The translations under genes were made by a program, and so were the position numbers. A stretch of 11,605 nt of DNA from an uncultured Clostridia bacterium (GTDB lineage: Bacteria > Bacillota > Clostridia > Lachnospirales > Anaerotignaceae): NCBI GenBank assembly GCA_958420075.1, contig CATZIM010000031.1:1-11605 (forward strand), in the 5' to 3' direction. This document shows, in pieces, positions 1 to 7,596 of the stretch. The notes beneath the pieces were generated by a model. That model searched no databases. It was given only the letters and a program-made list of their open reading frames with translations, and was not told the DNA's origin. Positions within the stretch are counted from its first letter, which is position 1, and the number at the start of each line of letters is the position of its first letter.

Positions 1-274
1 AGAGGCTTACCGTCCTTACGAAACGGCGGAAAAGACCTATACCGCAGAGGAGGCCAAAGCCCTTTTGGAAGCAAAATGCAAGGAAAAAGCGGCGGAAGGG
101 CTGGCAGAAGGCGAGTCCGTGCAGCAGACGGAAATCAGATATGAAACATATACAGACAGAGTCCGGGCAGTCTGCAAAGTGACTTTGTCCGAAGAAATTG
201 GAAAAAAACAAGTGAGAAAGGAATTTGATGCTGAAGATGAGTCAAATAGAGAGAACGATTCAGTTGGAGAATGA
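1..274 (+). CDS. yqfD: Sporulation protein YqfD-like, C-terminal fragment
   Basis: This is an open frame entering from the left edge (first full codon at base 2) with a TGA stop at 272-274. The visible 90 residues form an acidic/basic alternating segment with a KALLEAKCKEKAAEGLAEGE stretch, followed by beta-like EIRYETYTDRVRAVCKVTLSEEIG. That matches the usual end of YqfD proteins, where a helix, a 'LPEGA'-like turn and two strands close the protein. YqfD is a membrane-associated protein of the sporulation regulon encoded directly upstream of phoH in many Firmicutes, and the position here fits. The N-terminus and membrane segments lie outside the window. The last 47 bases overlap the start of phoH in another frame, which suggests translational coupling. 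The assignment rests on C-terminal pattern plus synteny; the exact function of the family is poorly defined. Confidence 0.7.
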   Translation, partial: EAYRPYETAEKTYTAEEAKALLEAKCKEKAAEGLAEGESVQQTEIRYETYTDRVRAVCKVTLSEEIGKKQVRKEFDAEDESNRENDSVGE

Positions 275-1241
275 CATTATCCTGCCTGTATTCGGGCAGT
301 TTGACAGCAATATCAGAAAAATCGAAAAAAGCTGCGGTGTGCAGATTGTCAACCGCGGCGATGATGTGAAAGTTGTGGGGGAAGAAAGAGGCGTACACAA
401 GGCGTGGAATGTGCTCAACTCCATGGCTGCCCTTGCCCGCAGAGGGGAAGAAATCACAGAACAGAATCTGGAATACTTCATTTCTTCTGCCGAAGAAGCG
501 GATTTGCAGGAATTGGAAAAGGTTTATGACAACCTGATCTGCATCACTGCCAACGGCAGACCTTTGAAGCCCAAGACCATGGGGCAGAAAAAATATATCG
601 ACCTGATGAAGGACAATACAGTGGTATTTGGCATCGGCCCTGCTGGTACTGGGAAAACCTATCTGGCTATGGCGATGGCCATCACCGCATTCAAAAACAA
701 CGAAGTCAACCGCATCATTTTGACCCGTCCTGCCATTGAAGCAGGGGAAAAACTGGGCTTTTTGCCGGGGGATCTGCAGCAGAAGGTAGACCCTTATCTG
801 CGTCCCCTCTATGATGCGCTTTATGAAATTATGGGGGTAGAAAATTTCACAAAAAATATGGAAAAAGGGCTCATTGAAGTGGCGCCCCTGGCGTATATGC
901 GCGGACGTACACTGGATAACGCCTATATTGTACTGGATGAAGCCCAGAACACCACACCGGAACAGATGAAAATGTTCCTGACCCGTATCGGGTATGGTTC
1001 CAAGGCGGTCATTACGGGGGACTTGACACAGATCGACTTGGCAGAGGGAAAACGCTCCGGCTTGTTGGAAGCTACTAAGATTTTGAGCGGCATTGAGGGC
1101 ATCGGCATGATTACCCTCACCAACAAGGACGTTGTGCGTCATCCACTGGTACAGAAAATCATTCTGGCATATGAAAAGTTTGAATCCAGAAAGCGGAGTG
1201 AGGCAGATGGAAAGAAAGATAGCAGACGGGGCAGAGCGTAA
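228..1241 (+). CDS. phoH: PhoH-like ATPase
   Basis: A 337-residue PhoH-family P-loop ATPase, close to the usual length of about 320. The Walker A motif GPAGTGKT is at residues 137-144 and the Walker B/DEAQN motif VLDEAQN has D237-E238. The TRPAIEAGEKLGFLPGDLQQK stretch after the P-loop is typical of the family. The N-terminal 100 or so residues (GVQIVNRGDDVKVVG) look like the small KH-like domain found before the ATPase core in PhoH but absent from other P-loop proteins. The ATG at 228 is chosen because AAGGA at 218-222 sits 5 bases upstream; ATG 237 is possible but poorly spaced. In Bacillota this gene precedes yqfF and ybeY, and a role in RNA metabolism or ribosome maturation is usually inferred from that linkage; substrate unknown. 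The 3' end overlaps yqfF by 35 bases. Confidence 0.95.
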   Translation: MLKMSQIERTIQLENDIILPVFGQFDSNIRKIEKSCGVQIVNRGDDVKVVGEERGVHKAWNVLNSMAALARRGEEITEQNLEYFISSAEEADLQELEKVYDNLICITANGRPLKPKTMGQKKYIDLMKDNTVVFGIGPAGTGKTYLAMAMAITAFKNNEVNRIILTRPAIEAGEKLGFLPGDLQQKVDPYLRPLYDALYEIMGVENFTKNMEKGLIEVAPLAYMRGRTLDNAYIVLDEAQNTTPEQMKMFLTRIGYGSKAVITGDLTQIDLAEGKRSGLLEATKILSGIEGIGMITLTNKDVVRHPLVQKIILAYEKFESRKRSEADGKKDSRRGRA

Positions 1242-3330
1242 AGAGCTGCACCGGATTGTATTGTTTGTGCTGGCCTTTGTGGTGACCATCGTCTGCATTG
1301 GGACAGGCTCTATCCAGCAGCGGGAAACGGTGCAGGTGGGCTCTGTTGCAACCAAGCGGTATGTGGCGCCGGAAGACACAGTGGATGAAGCGGCGACGGA
1401 AAAACTCCGGGAAGCGGCGGCAAACAGTGTGGGGCCAATTTATAAAACGGATACCACCGTCATGGATAAAAATGTGACGCTGGTGGAAGGGGTCTTTCAG
1501 GAGCTGGATACAGTTCTGGCAGGATTGCCGGAAGGGGAAAGTTTTTATAACGCCGTCCAGGAGATTTCTCTGGAATTGCCTGTGGTGCTGTCCAATCGGC
1601 AGCTCATGGCTTATGAAAATCTGACGGCAGATCAGCGGAACGCATTTGCCAATGACTGTGTATCGGTATTGAAGCAAATTTATGAAGAGGGAGTGACGGC
1701 AGACGGTCTGACGGAAGCGAAAGCGTCCGGGCTGACTTACTTGCAGGAACTGGCATGGAGCAGTGACTTAAAGACCATGGCAGGCGTCATTCTGTCGGCG
1801 GCTGTAGAGCCAAACCTCATTGTGGATGAGGCGGCTGTGGAAGCAGCCAAAGAGGAAAAACGGGAGGAAGTGGATGAGGTTCTCATCCGTAAAAACCAGA
1901 AGATTGTAGACGAAGGGGAAATTATTACCCAGGAGATTTATGACAAACTGGTGGCGCTGAATCTGGTCAGTGAAACAGGGCTGGAAGGCAGTTTGATGCC
2001 TATGCTGGGCAGTCTGGTCATTACCGGTATGCTCTTTGCGGCGCTGTATCTGTTTTTCCGATGGGGCAAGGGGAATATTCTTCTCAAGCCCAATGAAATA
2101 CGCATGTTATTCACCATCTACATGATGATGGTGCTGCTCATACGGATATTGGCGAACCTGACGGTGTTCACCATTATCCCTGTAGGGCTGTTCGCTATGC
2201 TGGTGAGCCTGTTGGTAGGCAGACGGATGGCGTTGTGGCTCAATGCTTTGTTCTGCATCATTGGGTGCTTTATATTCAACGGGGATGTGCAGTTTTTGAT
2301 GTACGCCCTCATCAGCGGTACTTTTGCCGCTCTTATCATTCAGAAAACAGACAAGCGTTCCCATCTGATTCCGGCGGCGCTGGGCATGGCGGCAGTGGAT
2401 TTTGTGACCACCATTTCTCTGGGATTTTTCTTCGGAGAAGGGTATTCCGCGGAACTGTTGACCCAAAGCGGCATTGGCGCGGTAACAGGGCTGCTGTCTA
2501 TGATTGTGGCTGTGGGCAGCCTGCCTTTCTGGGAAAATATGTTTGAGGCAAACACACCCCTGAGATTGATGGAACTGACCAATCCCAACAACGAACTGCT
2601 GCGGAAGCTCATGATTGAGGCACCGGGGACATATCATCATAGTTTGATTGTAGCGAATCTGGCGGAAACAGCCGTTTATGACATTGGCGGCAATACGGCG
2701 CTGGCGAGAGCCGGAGCTTATTATCACGACGTGGGAAAACTGCGGTATCCACAGTTTTTCGCGGAAAATCAGTCGGGGCATAACCCTCATGACGAACTGC
2801 CGCCGGAAAAAAGCGCAAAAATCATTACAGGACACACCAAAGGCGGACTGGAACTGGCAGAGAGGTATAAACTGCCGCCGGTGGTGCGGGATATGATTGT
2901 CGAGCACCACGGCAATTCTCTGGTGAAATTTTTCTATTTCAAAGCATTGAAGCTTTACGGCGCAGAGAATGTGAACGAAGGGGATTACCGCTATCAGGGA
3001 CGCATCCCTTCCAGCCGGGAGTCGGCAGTTGTGATGCTGGCGGATACGGTGGAAGCGGCGGTGCGCTCTATGCTGGGAAATGGCAAGACTATGGAAGAAG
3101 CAGAAGCGGCTGTGAAAAACCTCATGAAAGACAAACTGGACGATGGACAGCTCAATAACAGCGGTTTGACTCTGAATGAGCTGGAAACCATTCGACTGGC
3201 TTTTCTGAAGGTGTTCCACGGCATGTATCACGAACGGGTTTCCTATCCGGAACAGAAGGAAATCCAAGAGGCTGCTAAGAAAAAGGCAGACACAGAACAG
3301 GAGGAAACAAACAGTGACAGTACTGATTGA
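1207..3330 (+). CDS. yqfF: 7TM-HD family cyclic-di-AMP phosphodiesterase (PgpH/YqfF type)
   Basis: A 707-residue membrane protein with the full PgpH layout. An N-terminal membrane anchor lies at about residues 15-35, an extracellular 7TMR-HDED-type domain at about 36-260, a block of hydrophobic helices at about 263-435, and a cytoplasmic HD hydrolase domain at about 470-640. Metal-binding residues visible are H477-H478-S479, H507-D508 (HDVG, the HDIG motif with I to V), H543 in GHTKGG, H567-H568 in EHHGN and D613 in LADTVEAA. Characterised relatives hydrolyse cyclic di-AMP to 5'-pApA, controlling osmolyte and cell wall homeostasis. The ATG at 1207 is preferred over upstream in-frame starts: GGAG at 1195-1198 lies 8 bases before it, and the residues after it begin the expected basic segment before the first helix. 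It overlaps phoH by 35 bases and ybeY by 17, so coupled translation is likely. The catalytic set looks complete. Confidence 0.94.
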   Translation: MERKIADGAERKELHRIVLFVLAFVVTIVCIGTGSIQQRETVQVGSVATKRYVAPEDTVDEAATEKLREAAANSVGPIYKTDTTVMDKNVTLVEGVFQELDTVLAGLPEGESFYNAVQEISLELPVVLSNRQLMAYENLTADQRNAFANDCVSVLKQIYEEGVTADGLTEAKASGLTYLQELAWSSDLKTMAGVILSAAVEPNLIVDEAAVEAAKEEKREEVDEVLIRKNQKIVDEGEIITQEIYDKLVALNLVSETGLEGSLMPMLGSLVITGMLFAALYLFFRWGKGNILLKPNEIRMLFTIYMMMVLLIRILANLTVFTIIPVGLFAMLVSLLVGRRMALWLNALFCIIGCFIFNGDVQFLMYALISGTFAALIIQKTDKRSHLIPAALGMAAVDFVTTISLGFFFGEGYSAELLTQSGIGAVTGLLSMIVAVGSLPFWENMFEANTPLRLMELTNPNNELLRKLMIEAPGTYHHSLIVANLAETAVYDIGGNTALARAGAYYHDVGKLRYPQFFAENQSGHNPHDELPPEKSAKIITGHTKGGLELAERYKLPPVVRDMIVEHHGNSLVKFFYFKALKLYGAENVNEGDYRYQGRIPSSRESAVVMLADTVEAAVRSMLGNGKTMEEAEAAVKNLMKDKLDDGQLNNSGLTLNELETIRLAFLKVFHGMYHERVSYPEQKEIQEAAKKKADTEQEETNSDSTD

Positions 3331-3781
3331 TATACGGACAGAGGGTTTTCCGGAAGAACTGGAAGCCGTTATGGAAAAAATCGCCCTGGACAGTCTGAAA
3401 TACGAAGGCTTCCAGGAGGAATGCGAAATCAGCATTTCCATCGTGGATAACGAGGAAATCCATCAGATTAACAAACAATTTCGCGGCATCGACCGCCCTA
3501 CGGACGTGCTGAGTTTTCCCCAGCTGACATTTGAAGAAGGGGAAATCATGGACAGAAACGAGAAGGGCGAAGTGGTGCTGGGGGATATTATCATTTCTCT
3601 GGAGCGGGCAAGAGAACAGGCGGAGGAATACGGTCATTCCCTGAAACGGGAAATTGCCTTCCTCACTGCCCACAGCATGCTCCATCTGCTGGGCTATGAC
3701 CATATGGAGCCGGAAGAAGAAAAAGAAATGTTCGCCAAACAGAAAGAGATTCTGGAACTGGCGGGAATTCCCAGAGCATAA
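3314..3781 (+). CDS. ybeY: Endoribonuclease YbeY (16S rRNA maturation factor)
   Basis: A 155-residue UPF0054 protein. The zinc-binding signature is HSMLHLLGYDH with H120, H124 and H130; the second residue is Ser where most homologues have Gly (HGxLHLxGYDH). The RPTDVLSFP motif at residues 61-69 and GDIIIS at 90-95 are also family hallmarks. YbeY is a metal-dependent single-strand RNase involved in 16S rRNA 3'-end processing and ribosome quality control, acting with Era and the 30S subunit; era lies later in the same operon. The start is GTG at 3314, supported by AGGAGG at 3299-3304 with 9 bases of spacing; the start lies inside the end of yqfF. Length is normal and I see no sign of decay. Confidence 0.95.
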   Translation: MTVLIDIRTEGFPEELEAVMEKIALDSLKYEGFQEECEISISIVDNEEIHQINKQFRGIDRPTDVLSFPQLTFEEGEIMDRNEKGEVVLGDIIISLERAREQAEEYGHSLKREIAFLTAHSMLHLLGYDHMEPEEEKEMFAKQKEILELAGIPRA

Positions 3782-3799
3782 GGGAAAGGAAGTGTTTCC

Positions 3800-4192
3800 A
3801 TGACAAATCAGGAACTCATCGCAAAGGCAAAAGAAGCAATGACAAAAGCCTATGCCCCTTACTCTCATTTCCAGGTGGGGGCGGCACTGCTGGCAAAGGA
3901 CGGCAGGGTCTTTACAGGATGCAATGTGGAAAACGCCACTTATGGGGCGACCATCTGCGCAGAGCGGACAGCGGTGACAAAAGCTGTTTCCGAAGGCGTA
4001 CGGGAATTTGAGAAAATTGCCATTGTGGCAAGCAGCGGTGATTACGCTGCTCCCTGCGGCATTTGCAGACAGGTACTTTTTGAGTTTATGCCGGAAGGAA
4101 AAGTGGTTCTTTGGAGCGAATTAGAAGGAGAGAAGGAATTTGCCCTGACGGAACTGCTGCCTTTTGGTTTCCGTGGGGAGGATATCAAGTAA
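3800..4192 (+). CDS. cdd: Cytidine deaminase
   Basis: A 130-residue homotetrameric-type cytidine deaminase that converts (deoxy)cytidine to (deoxy)uridine for pyrimidine salvage. Zinc ligands are C53 in the TICAERTA motif with catalytic E55, plus C86 and C89 in PCGICRQ. The substrate-binding segments YAPYSHFQVGAA and GCNVENATYG are intact. ATG at 3800 follows a purine-rich GGAAAGGAAG site. It starts 18 bases after ybeY. In Bacillus the undecaprenol/diacylglycerol kinase gene dgkA stands between these two; here it is absent. A gene of unknown function and a uracil-DNA glycosylase follow downstream. Confidence 0.96.
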   Translation: MTNQELIAKAKEAMTKAYAPYSHFQVGAALLAKDGRVFTGCNVENATYGATICAERTAVTKAVSEGVREFEKIAIVASSGDYAAPCGICRQVLFEFMPEGKVVLWSELEGEKEFALTELLPFGFRGEDIK

Positions 4193-4218
4193 GAGCCTGA
4201 GGAAAAGGGGGATTTCTC

Positions 4219-4557
4219 ATGGAAGTGAAAGATATGAAAGTATCCATTGCGCCACAGGAGGTGCTGGAACTGGTGTGGCAAAAGGTAAGCGATGCCATTT
4301 CCGCAGAGTTTCTGGATAAATATATTCTGGAAACAGAACACGGCGTGGCAGCCATGGGATTATTTGAAAAATATTACATGCGTTCCAGCAATCGGGCGAC
4401 ACTGACGGTTCTTGCTACGGATTTTGATGGGGTGACCCATGTGCATCTGGCGGCAGGCGGCGGTGGACAAGGTGCTATTTTCCGTTTTGACTGGGGCGCA
4501 GGAGAAGATTTTGTGGAACTGGCGGAAAATGCTTTGCGTCAGTATATGTTGGAGTGA
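4219..4557 (+). CDS. Conserved hypothetical protein, DUF6054-like
   Basis: A 112-residue soluble protein with no signal peptide and no evident membrane segment or cysteine. It has a helical N-terminal half, then strands (RATLTVLATDFDGVTHVHLAA), a glycine run GGGGQGAIFRFDWGAGEDF at about residues 80-98, and a closing helix ending QYMLE. The Gly-rich turn followed by F-x-F-D-W-G and an acidic segment resembles the small clostridial DUF6054 family; I make that match from memory of the pattern only. ATG 4219 has an AAAGGGGGA site about 7 bases upstream. The stop is 6 bases before the uracil-DNA glycosylase start, so the two are probably cotranscribed. No biochemical function can be assigned. Confidence 0.72.
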   Translation: MEVKDMKVSIAPQEVLELVWQKVSDAISAEFLDKYILETEHGVAAMGLFEKYYMRSSNRATLTVLATDFDGVTHVHLAAGGGGQGAIFRFDWGAGEDFVELAENALRQYMLE

Positions 4558-4563
4558 TGGTTT

Positions 4564-5133
4564 ATGGAAAAAAGCTGGGAAATTTTAGAGGGTGCCTGCA
4601 ATCACTGCAAAAAGTGCCGCTTAGGTGAAATGCGGACAAACGTGGTCATTGGCAAAGGTAACCGCAGCGCGGATATTATGTTCATTGGGGAGGGACCCGG
4701 TCAGCAGGAAGATTTGACGGGGATTCCCTTTGTGGGCCCCGCGGGACAGCTGCTGGATAAAATGCTGGCGGCGGTGAATCTTTCTCTGGAGGATGTGTAT
4801 GTGGCGAATATCGTCAAATGCAGACCGCCCGGAAACAGAGATCCCCATGATGACGAAAAAGAGGCGTGTTTGAATTATCTCAGATACCAGCTTGCCATGA
4901 TTCACCCGAAGATCATCGTTTGTCTGGGCAGAATCGCGGCCACAACCATCATTTCTCCTGATTTTAAAATCACAAGACAGCGGGGGCAGTGGATCGAGCG
5001 GAAAGGCTATCACATCATCGCCACTTACCATCCTTCCGCATTATTACGGGACGAAACGAAAAAACGACCGGCTTGGGAAGATATGCAGGCCATTCGGAAA
5101 AAATATGATGAATTGAAAGAACAAGGAGTGTAA
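4564..5133 (+). CDS. Family 4 uracil-DNA glycosylase (Fe-S)
   Basis: A 189-residue type 4 uracil-DNA glycosylase, which excises uracil from DNA produced by cytosine deamination or dUMP incorporation. The four expected 4Fe-4S cysteines are present: C15 and C18 (CKKC, followed by L), C86 (VKCRPPGNR) and C102 (EAC). A further C12 makes an unusual C-x2-C-x2-C start. Active-site motifs are GEGPG at residues 42-46, followed by PFVGPAGQLLDKM, and HPSALLR from H156. ATG 4564 has GGAG at 4551-4554, overlapping the stop region of the previous gene. The gene sits between small conserved genes inside the era operon rather than next to other repair genes, apart from the distal recO. Family assignment is firm. 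Confidence 0.93.
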   Translation: MEKSWEILEGACNHCKKCRLGEMRTNVVIGKGNRSADIMFIGEGPGQQEDLTGIPFVGPAGQLLDKMLAAVNLSLEDVYVANIVKCRPPGNRDPHDDEKEACLNYLRYQLAMIHPKIIVCLGRIAATTIISPDFKITRQRGQWIERKGYHIIATYHPSALLRDETKKRPAWEDMQAIRKKYDELKEQGV

Positions 5134-5136
5134 ACA

Positions 5137-5604
5137 ATGGAAGCAAAAGGCATTGAAGCATTGAAAGCAAGATTTGCAGGCATTGAAGTACAGGCAAATC
5201 CCAAAACCATGGATGAAATCGTGGAATACATCGAAACAAAATGGCAGGGCCAGCGGGTGAAAATCAAAGAAAGTGAATACATCATCCACTACAAAAACGC
5301 ACTGGAATTCATGAAACGTCTGGGCAAGCCCATTGAAGGCGTACAGGAAGAAATCCGCCGGTATATGCTGCCCAACCGCATCGGCATTGTGCTGGGTATG
5401 AAATCCGAATATATCACTGTTGAGGACGGTATGAAATATTATCAGGCGCTGACCGTGCTGAAAGGCCTGACACAGGAAGACATCGACACCAAAAACGACA
5501 GATGGCTCCAGTACATGATGATGCTGGAAATGCAGGCAGAATGGGACGCGAGAGAAGCGGCGGCAAAGGCTGCGGAAGAAGCGGAAAAAGCAGAACAGGC
5601 GTAA
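5137..5604 (+). CDS. Hypothetical protein of unknown function
   Basis: I do not recognise this 155-residue protein. It contains no cysteine, has no hydrophobic stretch long enough for a membrane helix and no signal peptide, so it is probably cytoplasmic. The core (residues about 20-130) appears mainly helical, with NPKTMDEIVEYIETKWQGQ, a basic segment VKIKESEYIIHYKNALEFMKRLGKP, then RRYMLPNRIGIVLGMKSEYITVEDG. The C-terminal 25 residues are an Ala/Glu/Lys-rich charged helix (AREAAAKAAEEAEKAEQA), which may be a solvent-exposed or coiled tail. The start is ATG 5137 with AAGGAG at 5123-5128. It follows the glycosylase by 3 bases and precedes era by 10, so it is certainly in the operon. Codon use resembles the neighbouring genes, which argues for a real, stably kept gene. 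Confidence 0.8.
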   Translation: MEAKGIEALKARFAGIEVQANPKTMDEIVEYIETKWQGQRVKIKESEYIIHYKNALEFMKRLGKPIEGVQEEIRRYMLPNRIGIVLGMKSEYITVEDGMKYYQALTVLKGLTQEDIDTKNDRWLQYMMMLEMQAEWDAREAAAKAAEEAEKAEQA

Positions 5605-5614
5605 GGAGGCAGCT

Positions 5615-6520
5615 ATGGGAAAATTTTATTCTGGATTTGTATCTCTCATCGGCAGACCAAACGTAGGGAAATCTACACTGATGAACTGTCTCATCGGGGA
5701 AAAGATTGCCATTACGTCCAACAAGCCCCAGACCACAAGAAATAAAATCACAAGTATTTTGACAAAAGACGATTTCCAGTGTGTATTCTTGGACACACCC
5801 GGTATCCATAAACCCAAACACAAACTGGGGGAATTTATGGTGCGCTCTGCGGAAAACACATTCAAGGAAGTGGACTTGGTACTGTTTTTGGTGGAACCCA
5901 CAGACAAGGTACTGGAAGCGGATCAGTATGTACTGGAAAAACTGGGCAATGTAAAAACACCTGTGGTGCTGGTTATCAACAAGATTGATACGGTGCCTGA
6001 TAAGGAAAAACTGCTGGCGATTATTGACGCTTACCGGAAACTGTACCCCTTCAAAGAAGTGGTGCCTATTTCCGCGGCAACAGGCAGCAACACAGAAACA
6101 CTGCTTTCCGTCATTCGGAAATTCCTGCCGGAAGGCCCTCAGTATTTCCCTGCGGAAATGGTGACAGACCAGCCGGAACGTCAGATTGCGTCTGAAATCA
6201 TCCGTGAAAAAGCGCTGTATCTGTTGCAGGATGAAATCCCTCACGGTATCGCTGTGGAAATCATGTCCATGAAGAAACGTCCTGACCAGAACATGGTAGA
6301 CGTACAGGCGCTGATTTACTGCGAAAAAGATTCCCATAAGGGTATCATCATCGGCAAACACGGCAGTATGCTGAAAAAAATCGGTACCTATGCCCGTCAG
6401 GATATGGAACGGCTGTTAGGCTCTCCTATCTTCTTACAGATTTGGGTAAAGGTGAAGAAAGACTGGCGGGACAGCGATTTCCTGCTGAAAAACTTCGGTT
6501 ACGATAAGAAAAATATTTAA
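5615..6520 (+). CDS. era: GTPase Era
   Basis: A 301-residue Era, the usual length. The GTPase domain shows G1 GRPNVGKS (residues 13-20), G2 in NKPQTTRNK, G3 D60-TPG, G4 NKID at 122-125 and G5 SAATG. The C-terminal KH domain carries the GxxG loop as G247-K-H-G250 and ends in the family-typical VKVKKDWRDSDFLLKNFGY. Era binds the 3' end of 16S rRNA and acts as a checkpoint in 30S assembly at the membrane/cytoplasm. ATG 5615 has a near-perfect AAGGAGG at 5603-5609. Having ybeY and era in the same transcript fits their joint role in 16S maturation. Confidence 0.97.
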   Translation: MGKFYSGFVSLIGRPNVGKSTLMNCLIGEKIAITSNKPQTTRNKITSILTKDDFQCVFLDTPGIHKPKHKLGEFMVRSAENTFKEVDLVLFLVEPTDKVLEADQYVLEKLGNVKTPVVLVINKIDTVPDKEKLLAIIDAYRKLYPFKEVVPISAATGSNTETLLSVIRKFLPEGPQYFPAEMVTDQPERQIASEIIREKALYLLQDEIPHGIAVEIMSMKKRPDQNMVDVQALIYCEKDSHKGIIIGKHGSMLKKIGTYARQDMERLLGSPIFLQIWVKVKKDWRDSDFLLKNFGYDKKNI

Positions 6521-6605
6521 TAAATTCGCTGGAAGAACTGGCAGGAATTGTGCCGTATGGTTTTGGTTCTCTTTCATATTCTAAAAACGGAAAGGGACGA
6601 TGGAT

Positions 6606-6755
6606 ATGGACAAAAAACAGACGGCATTATGGCAGCGGTTCACACAGACAGGGCAGGTCAGCGATTATCTGCGGTATCACGAAAGCACCAGACGGGAACA
6701 GGAAAACGGACGCAGACGCATCGAAAATAGCTCGAAATATAAAGAATTTTATTGA
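6606..6755 (+). CDS. yqzL: YqzL-like small protein
   Basis: A 49-residue open frame between era and recO. It begins MDKKQTALWQRFTQTGQVSD and continues YLRYHES; W9, F12, T15-G16 and Y21-L22 reproduce the W-x2-F-x2-TG-x4-YL pattern of the short YqzL proteins encoded at exactly this position in Bacillus. The tail is highly charged (RREQENGRRR). Two in-frame ATGs exist: 6600 lies only 2 bases from the GGGA of the Shine-Dalgarno-like AAAGGGA, whereas 6606 is well spaced, so 6606 is chosen. Function is unknown in the family. The frame ends 59 bases before recO. The short length would hide it from ordinary gene callers, but pattern and synteny together make it convincing. Confidence 0.82.
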   Translation: MDKKQTALWQRFTQTGQVSDYLRYHESTRREQENGRRRIENSSKYKEFY

Positions 6756-6814
6756 CATAGCGGAGGAAGCCCATGGCTTTCTCCGTTGGTTTTATGGATA
6801 AGGGAGTCTGAGCC

Positions 6815-7543
6815 ATGAGCGTAGGGAAAATCAGAGGCATCGTCATAGGAGAAGCCCAGCGGGGCGAAAGCAGCAAGCAGATCACCGTTCTTGCCAAAGG
6901 GGTGGGAAAGGTCCGTCTGTCTGCCAGAGGGGCCAAAAATGCCAAAAGTCATCTGCTGGCGGGGACACAGCTGTTTGCCTACTGCGATTTTACCATCTAC
7001 GAGGGCAGAGGCTTCTGGTCGGTGACACAGATTGATTTGATTGAAAGTTTTTACGGTCTGCGGAATGATGTGGCGGTGCTTTCGCAGGCAGTGTATCTGG
7101 CGGAACTGGTGGAGAAAACCTGTCCCGAAGGCATGGAACAGGACGAAATCATGCAGCTCCTTCTCTTTACCTTGCAGGGTATGGCCAAGGGGCATCTGGA
7201 GCCGAAATTGGCAGGGCGTATCTTTGAAATCAAGTATTTGCAGCTGTCTGGCCTGCTGGCATCGGCGGACTGCATGATTTGCGAGGAAACGCCGGCGCAG
7301 CTATATTTCGACGGGGAAGGATTCACCTGTCAGAAGCATAAAAGACCCGGGGCGAAGCCTCTTTTGCCGGCGGTGGGAGCGGCTCTTTCCCATGTGCTGG
7401 AAAACGAGGGGAAACAGATTTTTGGATTCCGCCTTTCGCCGGAGGCTCTGGAGCAATTGGACAAGGTCATGCGGCAGTATTTGCAGATGCATGTGGGGCT
7501 GGATTTGAAAAGCAGACGTTTTGCTGCGGATATGACGTTTTAA
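6815..7543 (+). CDS. recO: DNA repair protein RecO
   Basis: A 242-residue RecO, a recombination mediator that works with RecR (and RecF) to load RecA on SSB-coated gaps. The N-terminal OB-fold is recognisable in VGKIRGIVIGEAQRGESSKQ, LAKGVGKVRLSARGAKN and the strand FYGLRND. The central helical domain follows. The zinc-finger region appears as C153-x2-C156 and C172-x2-H175, with His in place of the usual fourth Cys. ATG 6815 follows AGGGAG at 6801-6806. This is the last gene of the long operon; a separate promoter follows before the next gene. Length is normal. Confidence 0.94.
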   Translation: MSVGKIRGIVIGEAQRGESSKQITVLAKGVGKVRLSARGAKNAKSHLLAGTQLFAYCDFTIYEGRGFWSVTQIDLIESFYGLRNDVAVLSQAVYLAELVEKTCPEGMEQDEIMQLLLFTLQGMAKGHLEPKLAGRIFEIKYLQLSGLLASADCMICEETPAQLYFDGEGFTCQKHKRPGAKPLLPAVGAALSHVLENEGKQIFGFRLSPEALEQLDKVMRQYLQMHVGLDLKSRRFAADMTF

Positions 7544-7596
7544 TGCTGGAAAAAACAGGAAAAATAACTAAGTTTTTTATAAGAAATCACATTTTG

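Noticed and set aside
135..1379. A 414-codon antisense frame across phoH
   Set aside because: Shadow of phoH and the yqfF start; no ribosome site and no family-like motifs.
2107..3441. A 444-codon antisense frame across yqfF
   Set aside because: Shadow of the yqfF coding frame with improbable His/Arg/Gln-rich composition.
5414..6361. A 315-codon antisense frame across era
   Set aside because: Era is certain on the plus strand; the antisense product is His/Phe/Arg-rich and motif-free.
6521..6605. Possible promoter before the yqzL-like gene
   Set aside because: No -35/-10 pair with acceptable spacing; the gene is explained as part of the era transcript.
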